Positions 1 through 7,887 of a stretch of 19,892 bases of DNA are shown piece by piece. The number at the start of each line of letters is the position of its first letter. Position 1 is the first letter of the stretch. The notes beneath the pieces are model-generated. The model did no database searches, had not been told where the DNA came from, and worked only from the letters and a program-made list of their open reading frames with translations. The translations under genes were made by a program, and so were the position numbers. Origin of the DNA: Pseudomonadota bacterium (GTDB lineage: Bacteria; Pseudomonadota; Gammaproteobacteria; Xanthomonadales; Xanthomonadaceae); assembly GCA_023388955.1 (NCBI GenBank), contig JAEWFH010000195.1:1-19892 (forward strand), read 5' to 3'.

Positions 1-179
1 ACCTGGCCTTCCTCGGCGGCGGGCCCGAGGGCCACGCCGACGAGGTGCTGGCCCGCGCCGATGAAACCTGGTCGCTGGGCCCGCTGACCCTGCCGCACAT
101 GCTGGTGCGGCTGGTCCTGGCCGAGCAGCTGTACCGCGCCTCCGCGCTGCTGGCCAACCATCCCTACCACCGCGCCTGA
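1..179 (+). CDS. rlmH: RlmH, 23S rRNA pseudouridine-1915 N3-methyltransferase (3' end only)
   Basis: Only the last 58 codons are present, read from base 3 and ending in TGA at 177-179. The family methylates N3 of pseudouridine 1915 in helix 69 of 23S rRNA, using S-adenosylmethionine on assembled 70S ribosomes. The visible part holds the SPOUT-knot glycine loop (GGGPEGH), the segment SLGPLTLPHMLVRLVLAEQLYRA and the closing NHPYHRA, all hallmarks of RlmH C-termini. The residue before the GGPEG loop is Gly, where the family usually has Ile (LIGGPEG). The start lies outside the window. It converges on the TonB-type gene with only 12 bases between the two stop codons. The assignment is firm. Confidence 0.95.
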   Translation, partial: LAFLGGGPEGHADEVLARADETWSLGPLTLPHMLVRLVLAEQLYRASALLANHPYHRA

Positions 180-191
180 GCGCGGCGGGAG

Positions 192-899
192 TCAGTACCT
201 CCCCAGGCTGAACTCGATCGGGACCAGGCCGATGGCCTGCACCGGCTGGCCGTCCTGGATCGCCGGCTGGAACCGCCAGTGGCGCAGCACGTGCCGGCGC
301 GCCGCCTCGTCGAGGCTGCGGTAGCCGCTGCCGCTCTCGACGATGACCTCGAGGGGGCGGCCGTCGACGCCGACCAGCACCTGCAGGACGACCGTGCCCT
401 GGTGGCCGGAGCGCAGGGCATCGCGCGGATAGGGCGGGATGCTGGCTTCGGCATAGGCCAGGTGGGCGCCGGCCATCGGCCCCGCCGTGCCGGTGGCGGC
501 GTCGCCGGGTGCGATGTCGGGCAGCGGATCGAAGGCGAAGCCTGCCGTCCCGGTGATCGCGGGTGCGACCGGCGCAGGCTCTGCAACGGTCTTGCGCACC
601 GCAGGTGTCGGTGCTGCGGTCGGCAGCGTCGCGGTGGGCTGCACCGGCACCAGCTCCGGCGGCGGAGGCGGCGGGACCGGCCGGGGTTCGAACCACTCCG
701 CTTCGAGCCCCGCCGGGCCTTTCGGCGCGGTGGCGGGGCGACCCAGCGGTGCGAGCATCAGCAGCAAAGCCGCCGAATTGAGCAGCAGGGCGCCGGCGAT
801 GCCCGCGATGCGCACCGGATCGGGCCGCGGCCCGTCACCGGGCGCAGGGCGCGGGTGCCTGTTGGGGGACGGACTGCGGACTGCGTGCTGCAGGACCAT
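192..899 (-). CDS. TonB-type energy transducer
   Basis: This 235-residue inner-membrane protein would couple the proton motive force (through ExbB/ExbD, not in this window) to TonB-dependent outer-membrane receptors. Visible order: a basic, proline-rich cytoplasmic N-terminus (1-30), one membrane helix (about 31-52), a periplasmic proline-rich spacer with six consecutive prolines (about 68-112), and a TonB C-terminal domain (about 153-231) containing PPYPRDALRSGHQGTVVLQV, DGRPLEVIVESGSG and HWRFQPA. The start is set by a strong AGGAGGT at 905-911, five bases before ATG. It lies 74 bases downstream of the SIMPL gene on the same strand, so co-transcription is possible. Such genomes usually carry several tonB paralogues, so no symbol is given and the cognate receptor is unknown. 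Confidence 0.92.
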   Translation of the reverse strand: MVLQHAVRSPSPNRHPRPAPGDGPRPDPVRIAGIAGALLLNSAALLLMLAPLGRPATAPKGPAGLEAEWFEPRPVPPPPPPELVPVQPTATLPTAAPTPAVRKTVAEPAPVAPAITGTAGFAFDPLPDIAPGDAATGTAGPMAGAHLAYAEASIPPYPRDALRSGHQGTVVLQVLVGVDGRPLEVIVESGSGYRSLDEAARRHVLRHWRFQPAIQDGQPVQAIGLVPIEFSLGRY

Positions 900-973
900 G
901 GACCACCTCCTCGTTGTGCCGGCGCGAGGCCGGGTTTGCAGGGCGCCAGGGTGCGGCCGGCGGCCGCGGGGTT

Positions 974-1717
974 TCAGCGCCCCAGTTCGAACACTACATC
1001 CAGGTTCACCGAAAGGGTGTTCTCGCCCGGGGCCACCGGGGTGGAGCCGGCGTCCATGGCGACCGCGCGCATGGCGTACATGGGCTGCGGGGGCTGGAAA
1101 CCACCGCCTTCGCTGATGCTCACGATGCGGCGCACGCGCAGGCCGAGCGCCTCGGCGTACATGCCGGCGCGGGCCCGGGCCTGCTCGAGGGCCTCGCGGC
1201 GGGCTTCGTCGTAGACGGCCTCGGGCTGGTCGATGCCGAAGCTGGGGCCGCTGACGTTGTTGGCGCCGCTGGCGACCAGGGCGTCGAGCACTTCGCCCAG
1301 CTTCGCGATGTCGCGCACCTTCAGGCTGACGGTGTTGCGGGCGCTGTAGCCGCTGATCCGCGGTTCCTCGTTCTCGACGTGGCGATACGTGGGATGGATG
1401 TTGATGCCCGTGGTCTGGACGTCGCGTTCGGCGACGCCGGCGGCGCGGATCGCGTCCATCACCCGCTTCATCTGCGCGGCGTTTTCACGCATCGCGGTGT
1501 TGGCGTCGGCGGCCTGGGTGACCACGCCGGCCGACGCGTTGGCGATGTCGGGCGGCCGGCTGGCCTCGCCGCTGGCGGATACCGACAGCAGGGTGCCGTC
1601 GCTGCTGGCCTGGACGGCGGGTGTCTGTGCGGCTGCGGTCATGGCGGGGCTTCCGAAAACGAGGGCAAGGGCGAGGGCGAGGGCGAGGGGCGCGAGGCGC
1701 CGGCTGGGCTGGGTCAT
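974..1717 (-). CDS. SIMPL (DUF541/YggE-like) periplasmic protein
   Basis: This 247-residue exported protein has a signal peptide at about 1-30 (two Arg, then a Leu-Ala repeat core, then an AAA cleavage region). A SIMPL/DUF541 domain follows from about residue 41 to the end. Family marks are VSASGEA near the N-terminus, the DVQTTGINIHPTY segment, SGYSARNTVSLKVRD, and an EARREALEQARARA helix followed by LGLRVRRIVSISEGG. Relatives include E. coli YggE (linked to oxidative-stress tolerance) and Brucella BP26 (forms channel-like oligomers). The molecular activity is not settled, and none is claimed here. The start is chosen from GGAGG at 1724-1728, six bases before ATG, and from the signal peptide; a longer upstream reading frame exists but has no support. 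It is divergent from maf and sits upstream of the TonB-type gene. Confidence 0.92.
   Translation of the reverse strand: MTQPSRRLAPLALALALALVFGSPAMTAAAQTPAVQASSDGTLLSVSASGEASRPPDIANASAGVVTQAADANTAMRENAAQMKRVMDAIRAAGVAERDVQTTGINIHPTYRHVENEEPRISGYSARNTVSLKVRDIAKLGEVLDALVASGANNVSGPSFGIDQPEAVYDEARREALEQARARAGMYAEALGLRVRRIVSISEGGGFQPPQPMYAMRAVAMDAGSTPVAPGENTLSVNLDVVFELGR
1661..1690. repeat. Imperfect hexamer tandem repeat (GAGGGC x5)
   Basis: There are five consecutive 6-base units, GAGGGC with single-base variants in the second and last units. On the minus strand they encode alternating Leu-Ala in the hydrophobic core of the SIMPL signal peptide. Unit changes by slippage would keep the frame and alter core length by two residues. 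Confidence 0.7.
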
Positions 1718-1830
1718 GTGGAACCTCCGGGACGGGTCGGGGAAGAGGGTTGGGTCGCGGGAGTGAACGCGTGGTGAGCCGGAACGGGGTTGCGCGGGTG
1801 CGCACGGGCGTTGGCGGGCCGCCGGCACGG

Positions 1831-1836
1831 TATCCT
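1831..1836 (+). promoter_or_regulatory. Possible -10 element of a leaderless maf transcript
   Basis: TATCCT fits the TANNNT type of -10 box and ends six bases before the maf ATG at 1843. Transcription would therefore begin at or next to the start codon. No Shine-Dalgarno sequence is visible before this ATG. No clear -35 box lies at normal spacing; TTGGCG at 1811-1816 is only 14 bases upstream. Confidence 0.35.
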
Positions 1837-1842
1837 TCCGGC

Positions 1843-2439
1843 ATGCTGCACCTTGCCTCCAGATCGCCACGCCGGCGCGAGCTGCTCGCGCGCCTGGGAC
1901 TCGACTTCGGCGTCCTCGACGTCGACATCCCCGAGCAGCGCGAGCCCGGTGAAACGCCCGAGGGCTACGTCGCCCGCGTCGCCCGTGAAAAGGCCGGCGC
2001 CGGCCTGCTGCGCGTGGTCGCGGTGCCCGGTGCGGTGGTCCTGGGCTCGGATACCGAGGTGGTGCTCGAAGACGAGGTCTTCGGCAAGCCGGTCGACGCG
2101 GTGGACGCCGCGGCCATGCTGCGGCGCCTGTCCGGGCGCACGCACCGGGTGCTGACCGTGGTGTCCCTGGTTTCGGCCGGGCGCGAGGCATCGGTGCAGG
2201 TCGCGAGCGAGGTGGCGTTCGCGGAGCTCTCGGACGATGACATCGCCGAGTACGTCGGCAGCGGCGAACCGATGGGCCGTGCCGGTGCCTATGCCATCCA
2301 AGGCGGCGCCGAGCGCTTCGTCACCCGGCTTTCGGGCAGCTACTCGGGGGTGATGGGCCTGCCGTTGCACGAGACCTCGGTGCTGCTGCGCGGCTTCGGC
2401 ATCCAGGCGTGCACGCCGCGCGCGGGTGGCGGGGCATGA
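1843..2439 (+). CDS. maf: Maf nucleoside triphosphate pyrophosphatase (YhdE/dTTPase type)
   Basis: This 198-residue cytoplasmic enzyme hydrolyses (d)NTPs to monophosphate and pyrophosphate. YhdE-type members prefer dTTP/UTP and modified pyrimidines and are linked to septum-formation control. Visible marks: LASRSPRRRELL at residues 4-15 (substrate-binding Ser/Arg loop), SDT at 69-71 with the catalytic Asp70, GKP at 81-83, LSGRTHRVLTVV, the YAIQGG motif at 150-155, and GSYSGVMGLPLHET. The last two segments favour the YhdE rather than the YceF (m7GTP) subgroup. The start is the only ATG that leaves the N-terminal motif at its usual distance. It has no visible Shine-Dalgarno sequence, which fits a leaderless message. 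The stop overlaps the rng start as ATGA, so the two are translationally coupled. Confidence 0.95.
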   Translation: MLHLASRSPRRRELLARLGLDFGVLDVDIPEQREPGETPEGYVARVAREKAGAGLLRVVAVPGAVVLGSDTEVVLEDEVFGKPVDAVDAAAMLRRLSGRTHRVLTVVSLVSAGREASVQVASEVAFAELSDDDIAEYVGSGEPMGRAGAYAIQGGAERFVTRLSGSYSGVMGLPLHETSVLLRGFGIQACTPRAGGGA

Positions 2440-3944
2440 GCGAGGAGATCCTGGTCAACGTCACTCCGCGCGAGACCCGCGTGGCCGTGGTCGAGAACGG
2501 CATGCTCCAGGAGCTGCACATCGAGCGCGGCTGGAGCCGCGGCGTGGTCGGCAACATCTACAAGGGCAAGGTGCAGCGGGTCATGCCCGGCATGCAGGCG
2601 GCCTTCGTCGACATCGGCCTGGAGCGTGCGGCGTTCCTGCACGCTGCCGACATCGTGCGTCCCGCCGCGGTGGCCGACGAGGGCGGGGAAGCGCCGGTGC
2701 CGCCGTTGCCGCCCCGCCCGATCACCGAACTGCTGCGCGACGGGCAGGAGATCATCGTGCAGGTGGTCAAGGACCCGATCGGCACCAAGGGCGCGCGCCT
2801 GACCACCCAGCTCAGCGTGCCCTCGCGCTACCTGGTGCTGCTGCCGCGCTCGCGGGTGATCGGGGTGTCGGCGCGGATCGAGGACGAGACCGAGCGCGGT
2901 CGGCTGAAGACCCTCGTGGGCGAGCTTTCCGGGGCGGGCCCGCAGCACGGCTACATCGTGCGCACCAACGCCGAGGGCCAGGGCGAGGAAGCGCTGGCCG
3001 AGGACATCGCCTACCTCGGCCGGGCCTGGACGCTGATCGAGGAGAGATCCGCCAGCTCCCGCGTCGGCGAGTGCGTGTACGAGGACCTGACCCTGCCGCT
3101 GCGCGCGGTTCGCGACCTGATGCGCCGTGACGTGGAGAAGGTCAAGGTCGACTCGCGCGAGACCTTCGAACGCCTGCAGCGCTTCGCCGCCCAGTACCTG
3201 CCGCCTGGTGCCGGCCCGGAAAGCCGCGGCTTGGCCGAGCGCATCGAGCACTACACCGGCGCGCGCCCCATCTTCGACCTGTACGGGGTCGAGGACGAGA
3301 TTGGCCGCGCGCTGGAGAAACAGGTGCCGCTCAAGTCCGGCGGCTACCTGGTCATCGACCAGACCGAGGCGATGACCACCATCGACATCAACACCGGCTC
3401 CTTCCTCGGCCAGCGCAACCTGGAGGAGACGGTGTTCCGCACCAACCTGGAAGCGGCCCAGTCGGTGGCCCGGCAGCTGCGCCTGCGCAACCTCGGCGGG
3501 ATCGTGATCATCGACTTCATCGACATGGTGGAGGCCGAGCACCGCCGCCAGGTGCTGCGCCAGCTGGAGAAGGCGCTCGCCCGCGACCATGCCAAGACCA
3601 CGGTCTACGAGTTCTCGCCGCTGGGGCTGGTGGAGATGACCCGCAAGCGCACCACCGAGAGCCTGGCGCGGCAGCTGTCCGAGCCCTGCCACGAGTGCGG
3701 CGGCCGCGGCCTGCTCAAGACCCCGGAGACGGTGACCTACGAGATCTTCCGCGAGATCGTGCGCCAGGTACGGCAGTTCGAGGCCGAGCGGCTGCTGGTG
3801 ATCGCATCGCCCAAGGTCGTGGCGCGGATCACCGACGAGGAGTCCGCCGCGGTAGCCGAGCTGGAGGAGTTCCTCGGCCGCAGCATCCGGCTGCAGGCCG
3901 ATGACCAGTACGCCCAGGAGCAGTTCGATGTCGTGCTGTTCTGA
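2436..3944 (+). CDS. rng: Ribonuclease G
   Basis: This 502-residue endoribonuclease is the short homologue of RNase E. It matures the 5' end of 16S rRNA and cleaves some mRNAs in AU-rich single-stranded regions. Visible order: an N-terminal RNase H-like strand set, an S1 RNA-binding domain (about 36-128, with GNIYKGKVQRVMPGMQAAFVD), a 5'-sensor region, and the DNase I-like catalytic part. The metal-binding aspartates lie in TTIDINTG (Asp317) and VIIDFIDM (Asp360). The Zn-link half-site is CHECGGRG at 418-425, whose first Cys pair has His where the family often has Pro. The short length and absence of a C-terminal scaffold tail mark RNase G rather than RNase E. It starts inside the maf stop (ATGA overlap). 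yhdP follows after 33 bases, which contain a hairpin. Confidence 0.96.
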   Translation: MSEEILVNVTPRETRVAVVENGMLQELHIERGWSRGVVGNIYKGKVQRVMPGMQAAFVDIGLERAAFLHAADIVRPAAVADEGGEAPVPPLPPRPITELLRDGQEIIVQVVKDPIGTKGARLTTQLSVPSRYLVLLPRSRVIGVSARIEDETERGRLKTLVGELSGAGPQHGYIVRTNAEGQGEEALAEDIAYLGRAWTLIEERSASSRVGECVYEDLTLPLRAVRDLMRRDVEKVKVDSRETFERLQRFAAQYLPPGAGPESRGLAERIEHYTGARPIFDLYGVEDEIGRALEKQVPLKSGGYLVIDQTEAMTTIDINTGSFLGQRNLEETVFRTNLEAAQSVARQLRLRNLGGIVIIDFIDMVEAEHRRQVLRQLEKALARDHAKTTVYEFSPLGLVEMTRKRTTESLARQLSEPCHECGGRGLLKTPETVTYEIFREIVRQVRQFEAERLLVIASPKVVARITDEESAAVAELEEFLGRSIRLQADDQYAQEQFDVVLF

Positions 3945-3946
3945 AT

Positions 3947-3969
3947 TCCGGTCCCTGGCAGGGGACGGA
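3947..3969 (+). other. Hairpin between rng and yhdP covering the yhdP ribosome-binding site
   Basis: GTCCC at 3951-3955 pairs with GGGAC at 3962-3966 around a six-base loop. TCC at 3947-3949 can extend the stem against GGA at 3967-3969 with one bulged G. The 3' arm includes most of the GGAG (3967-3970) that serves the yhdP ATG at 3978. No U-run follows, so this is not an obvious terminator; it could damp yhdP translation. Confidence 0.45.
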
Positions 3970-3977
3970 GCCGGCTG

Positions 3978-6900
3978 ATGCCGACCGTCTTCCGCCGCCG
4001 CCTGCGGCGGGTGCGCCGCGGTGCCGCCTACACCCTCGCGGTGGGCCTGGTCCTGCTGGCGCTGGTGCTGGGTACCGCCAGCCAGGTCCTGCCGCTGGCC
4101 GAGCAGCACCCGGACCGGGTGGCGGCGTGGCTGAGCGCGCGCGCGGGCCGGCCGATCAGCTTCGATGCGGTCGCGACCGCCTGGACCCGCCGCGGACCGT
4201 TGTTGCAGCTGCAGGGACTGCAGGTGGGCGAGGGCGGGGATGCCTTCACCATCGGCGATGCCGAGATGCTGGTGTCGATCTACGCCGGCCTGCTGCCCGG
4301 AGTGCCCTTGTCGGAGCTGCGCCTGCGCGGGCTGGACCTGGTGCTGGAACGCAATCCCGACGGGCGCTGGCAGGTCCGTGGGCTTCCCGGCCCGGGCCGC
4401 GACGGCGGCGATCCGTTCGCCGCCCTGGAGGGGCTGGGCGAGTTGCAGGTGGTCGATGGACGCCTGCGCGTGGTGTCCGCGGCCAGTGGTGTCGACGCCT
4501 CGCTGCCCCGCGTCGACCTGCGGTTGCGGGTGGATGGCGACCAGGTCCGCGCCGGGCTGCGCGCCTGGCCGCAGGCCGAAGGTGGTGGGAGAGGCCGGCC
4601 CATCGACGCGGTGCTGCAGTTGCAGCGCGGCACCGGGGATGGCCGGGCATGGGTGTCCGCCTCGCAGGTCGATGCCGGGCCGTGGGCACCGTTGCTGGCG
4701 GTTGCCGGCGTGCAGGTGGCCGCCGGGACCGGCAGCGCGCAGGTGTTCGCGACCCTGGCCGGCAAGCGGGTGACGGAGGTCCTGGTCGACGCCGACCTGG
4801 CGCAGGTGCGGCTGCAGTCGGGCGATGGGCTGGTCCCGGCGGTCGGGCTCGATGCCCTGGAGGGCCTGGTGCGCTGGCGGCGCGGGGACGGAGGCTGGCA
4901 CCTGGAAGCCCCACGCCTGGCGCTGGAGCATGACGGGCGTCGCTACGACTACGGCGGCATCCTGGTCGCCGGCGGCACGCGGCCGGCCGCGCTGGCGGAG
5001 CGGGTCGAACTCGGCCCGCTGTTGCAGCTTGCGGCACTGAGCAGCCGGTTCGACCCGGGCCTGCGACAGTGGCTTGCCAGCGCCGCGCCGCGGGCCTCGT
5101 TGCGTGACGTGGAGCTTGCATCCGGCGCGGACGGGCAACTGCGGGCCAGCGCCACGGTGGAGGGGCTGGGATTCGATCCGGTTGGCCGGCGGCCGGGGCT
5201 GCGCGGGCTGGCCGGGCGTTTGACGGGGGATGCGGCGGGACTGGCCCTTGAACTGGACCCCGGTCGCTCGCTTGAGTTCGACTGGCCGGCCGGCTTCGGG
5301 GTGGTGCACGCGGTGACCCTGGACGGAACCGTCAGTGGCTGGCGCGAGGGCGACGGATGGGCCGTCGGCACCGGCGGGCTGCGGGTGCAGGGGCAGGAGA
5401 CCGGTGTCGACGCGCGGGGCCTGCTGCGTTGGGAGCCGGATGGCGGGCGGCCGTGGATCGACATTGCCGCCGACATCGACCCGACCCCGCTCCCGGTCGC
5501 GCGCGGCTTCCTGGTGCGTCATCTCATGCCCGCGACGCTGCAGCAGTGGCTGGACACCGCGCTGGCGGGCGGAACGGTCGTCGACGGGCGCGCAGTGGTT
5601 ACCGGTGACCTCGATGAATGGCCATTCGCGGATTCCAACGGCCGCTTCGAGGCGCGCGGCCGCATCGACAGCGGGGTGGTCCGGTTCCAGCCCGACTGGC
5701 CGGCGGCGGAAGAAGTGGAGGCGGAGTTGGCCTTCGTCGGCGACGGCTTCGACATCCGCGGCACCGGTGCGCTGTCGGGGGTCCGGATCGGGCGCCTCCG
5801 CGCCAGCATGGAGCAGTACTCGGGCGGCACGCTGGAGGTCGATGCCTCCGGCAGTGGCGATGTCGCCGCGTTGCTGCGGCTGCTTGGCCAGAGTCCGTTG
5901 CGGGCGGAGCAGCCGGAGGTGTTCGACCACCTCGCCGGTCGCGGGCCGGCAGCGGTGGAGTTCGGTTTGCGGCTGCCTTCCGGGGCCGCGCCACTGCGCA
6001 TCGACGGCTCGGTGGAACTGGACGGTGCGCGGCTGTCCGCGCCCAACTTCGGCCTGGCGCTGGAGCAGGTCCATGGCCGCGCCCGCTACGACCAGGAAGG
6101 CTTCACCGCCGAGGGGCTCCCGGCAGTGCACGAGGGCAGGCCTGGCCGGCTCACGCTCCGGGCCGGCGAAGGGCACGTGCTCGATGCCGGCAACCTGTTC
6201 GAAGGCGCGCTGCAGGCACAGGTGGCGGCGCAGACCCTGCTCGACCAGGCCGACACCCTGGACTGGCTGCGTCCCCATGTCAGCGGGAGCTCCAGCTGGA
6301 CGGCAGGCGTGCTGGTGGCGCGGCCGGCCGCCGGTGGTCGCGCGCAACCGCGCCTGCGCCTGCAGTCGGACCTGGTGGGGACCGCCCTGGAGCTGCCCCG
6401 CCCGTTGCGGAAGGCCGCTGGGACCGCGCTGCGGACGACCATCGAGACGCCGCTGCCGCTCGGGGATGGCGAGGTCGCGGTGACCCTCGGCACGAGGATG
6501 GCGTTGCGCGCCCGCGACCGCGGCGGTGACACCGGCATCCGGATCGCACTGGGCTCGGCCCGGGTCGACGCGCCGCCGGCGAAGGGACTGGTGGTCGGCG
6601 GCCGTACCGCGGCCCTGGACGCGCTGGAGTGGATCGGCCTGGCGGGGGGCAGTGGCGACGGTGGCGGTCCCGGCCTGGGGCGGATCGACGTACAGGCGGA
6701 CGCGCTGCACCTGTTCGGCGGCCGCTTCCCCGATACCCGGCTGCTGGTGATCCCCGGTTCCGGCGGGGCCCTGCGGGTGCGGGCGGAAGGCGAAGCGCTG
6801 CAGGGCGAGTTGCGGGTCCCGGCCAGCGAAGGCGCGGCGATCGCGGGACGCTTCCAGCGCGCCTGGTGGACGCGCCCGCCATCCGCGGCGCCAGGCGGCC

Positions 6901-7835
6901 CGGCACGCCCCGGCAGCGGGAGCAGGGAGACCGCCGCGGCGCCGGCTGCCACCGGGAGTGGCGCGACGGCGGATACCGCGGGGGCGGAACCGCTCGACCC
7001 GGCGGGCATTCCCCCGCTGGTGATCGTGGTCGACGACCTCCGGATCGCCGGGGCGCGGCTCGGACAGGCCCGCCTGGAGACGCGCCCGACCCCTGCCGGC
7101 CTGCAGGTGGAGGAACTGACCGCCCGCGGACCCTCGCACGACATCGACATCGACGGCAGCTGGATTGGCCTTGGCCCCGCGGCGCGCACGCGGCTGCGGA
7201 TGGGGCTGTCCTCCAGCGACCTGGGCCGGATGCTGGCGGGCACGCCGCTGGCGGGGCGCCTGGCGGGCGGGACCGGCGGATTGTCGCTGCGCGCCGACTG
7301 GCAGGGCACGCCGGCAGAGTTCGAGGCGGCGCACGCGCGGGGCGAACTGGTGCTGGACGTGCGGGACGGCCAACTGCTGGAGGTCGAACCCGGTGCCGGC
7401 CGCGTCCTGGGCCTGTTGAGCATCGCCGAACTGCCGCGTCGGCTGACCCTGGACTTCCGCGACTTCTTCAACCGTGGGCTGGCCTTCAACGAGGCCAGTG
7501 GCACCATCTGGTTCGGTGGTGGCGTGGCGCGCACGGACGACCTGGACATCACCGGTCCCGCCGCCGACATCCATATCCGCGGCACCGCCGACCTGCGCGC
7601 CGAGCGCTACGACCAGACCATCGAGGTGCTGCCCAGCACCGGCAGCCTGCTGACCGTCGCCGGGGCGATCGCGGGCGGACCGGTCGGGGCCGCCATCGGC
7701 GCGGCCGCCGACGCGGTGCTGCAAAAACCCATGGGCCAGATCGGCGCGCGCACCTACCACGTGACCGGCCCTTGGTCCGATCCCGAGGTGAAGGTCATCC
7801 GGGCCGAGAACGGCACCGCTGCACCGGATGGTTGA
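3978..7835 (+). CDS. yhdP: YhdP family AsmA-like envelope protein
   Basis: This 1285-residue protein is anchored by one N-terminal membrane helix (about 15-35, preceded by many Arg). The rest is predicted to lie in the periplasm as a long chain of beta strands. E. coli YhdP acts with TamB and YdbH as a bridge moving phospholipid between inner and outer membranes. Family marks are the AsmA-like start (LSARAGRPISFDAVATAW, then LRGLDLVLERNPDGRWQV), the DUF3971-type middle, and the conserved C-terminus (DFRDFFNRGLAFNEASGTIWF, TGPAADIHIRGTADL, VLPSTGSLLTVAGAIAGGP). About 45 residues near 965-1010 form a Pro/Ala/Gly/Ser/Thr-rich linker that interrupts the strand pattern. The start is set by GGAG at 3967-3970. 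It sits between rng and tldD, as in E. coli. Confidence 0.93.
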   Translation: MPTVFRRRLRRVRRGAAYTLAVGLVLLALVLGTASQVLPLAEQHPDRVAAWLSARAGRPISFDAVATAWTRRGPLLQLQGLQVGEGGDAFTIGDAEMLVSIYAGLLPGVPLSELRLRGLDLVLERNPDGRWQVRGLPGPGRDGGDPFAALEGLGELQVVDGRLRVVSAASGVDASLPRVDLRLRVDGDQVRAGLRAWPQAEGGGRGRPIDAVLQLQRGTGDGRAWVSASQVDAGPWAPLLAVAGVQVAAGTGSAQVFATLAGKRVTEVLVDADLAQVRLQSGDGLVPAVGLDALEGLVRWRRGDGGWHLEAPRLALEHDGRRYDYGGILVAGGTRPAALAERVELGPLLQLAALSSRFDPGLRQWLASAAPRASLRDVELASGADGQLRASATVEGLGFDPVGRRPGLRGLAGRLTGDAAGLALELDPGRSLEFDWPAGFGVVHAVTLDGTVSGWREGDGWAVGTGGLRVQGQETGVDARGLLRWEPDGGRPWIDIAADIDPTPLPVARGFLVRHLMPATLQQWLDTALAGGTVVDGRAVVTGDLDEWPFADSNGRFEARGRIDSGVVRFQPDWPAAEEVEAELAFVGDGFDIRGTGALSGVRIGRLRASMEQYSGGTLEVDASGSGDVAALLRLLGQSPLRAEQPEVFDHLAGRGPAAVEFGLRLPSGAAPLRIDGSVELDGARLSAPNFGLALEQVHGRARYDQEGFTAEGLPAVHEGRPGRLTLRAGEGHVLDAGNLFEGALQAQVAAQTLLDQADTLDWLRPHVSGSSSWTAGVLVARPAAGGRAQPRLRLQSDLVGTALELPRPLRKAAGTALRTTIETPLPLGDGEVAVTLGTRMALRARDRGGDTGIRIALGSARVDAPPAKGLVVGGRTAALDALEWIGLAGGSGDGGGPGLGRIDVQADALHLFGGRFPDTRLLVIPGSGGALRVRAEGEALQGELRVPASEGAAIAGRFQRAWWTRPPSAAPGGPARPGSGSRETAAAPAATGSGATADTAGAEPLDPAGIPPLVIVVDDLRIAGARLGQARLETRPTPAGLQVEELTARGPSHDIDIDGSWIGLGPAARTRLRMGLSSSDLGRMLAGTPLAGRLAGGTGGLSLRADWQGTPAEFEAAHARGELVLDVRDGQLLEVEPGAGRVLGLLSIAELPRRLTLDFRDFFNRGLAFNEASGTIWFGGGVARTDDLDITGPAADIHIRGTADLRAERYDQTIEVLPSTGSLLTVAGAIAGGPVGAAIGAAADAVLQKPMGQIGARTYHVTGPWSDPEVKVIRAENGTAAPDG

Positions 7836-7861
7836 AGGGGCGCGGGATGGCCGCATATCGT
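7832..7861 (+). promoter_or_regulatory. Possible sigma-70-like promoter for tldD
   Basis: TTGAAG (7832-7837) and TATCGT (7856-7861) are separated by 18 bases, each matching four of six consensus positions. They overlap the yhdP stop codon. A transcript starting near 7868 would have a leader of about 20 bases before the tldD ATG. That ATG has no visible Shine-Dalgarno sequence. Confidence 0.3.
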
Positions 7862-7887
7862 CGGGTATTGCCTTGCCGGACCACCCG

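Noticed and set aside
974..2191. Longer minus-strand frame giving the SIMPL protein about 158 extra N-terminal residues
   Set aside because: It would run through maf and bury the signal peptide; the ATG at 1717 has a clear ribosome-binding site.
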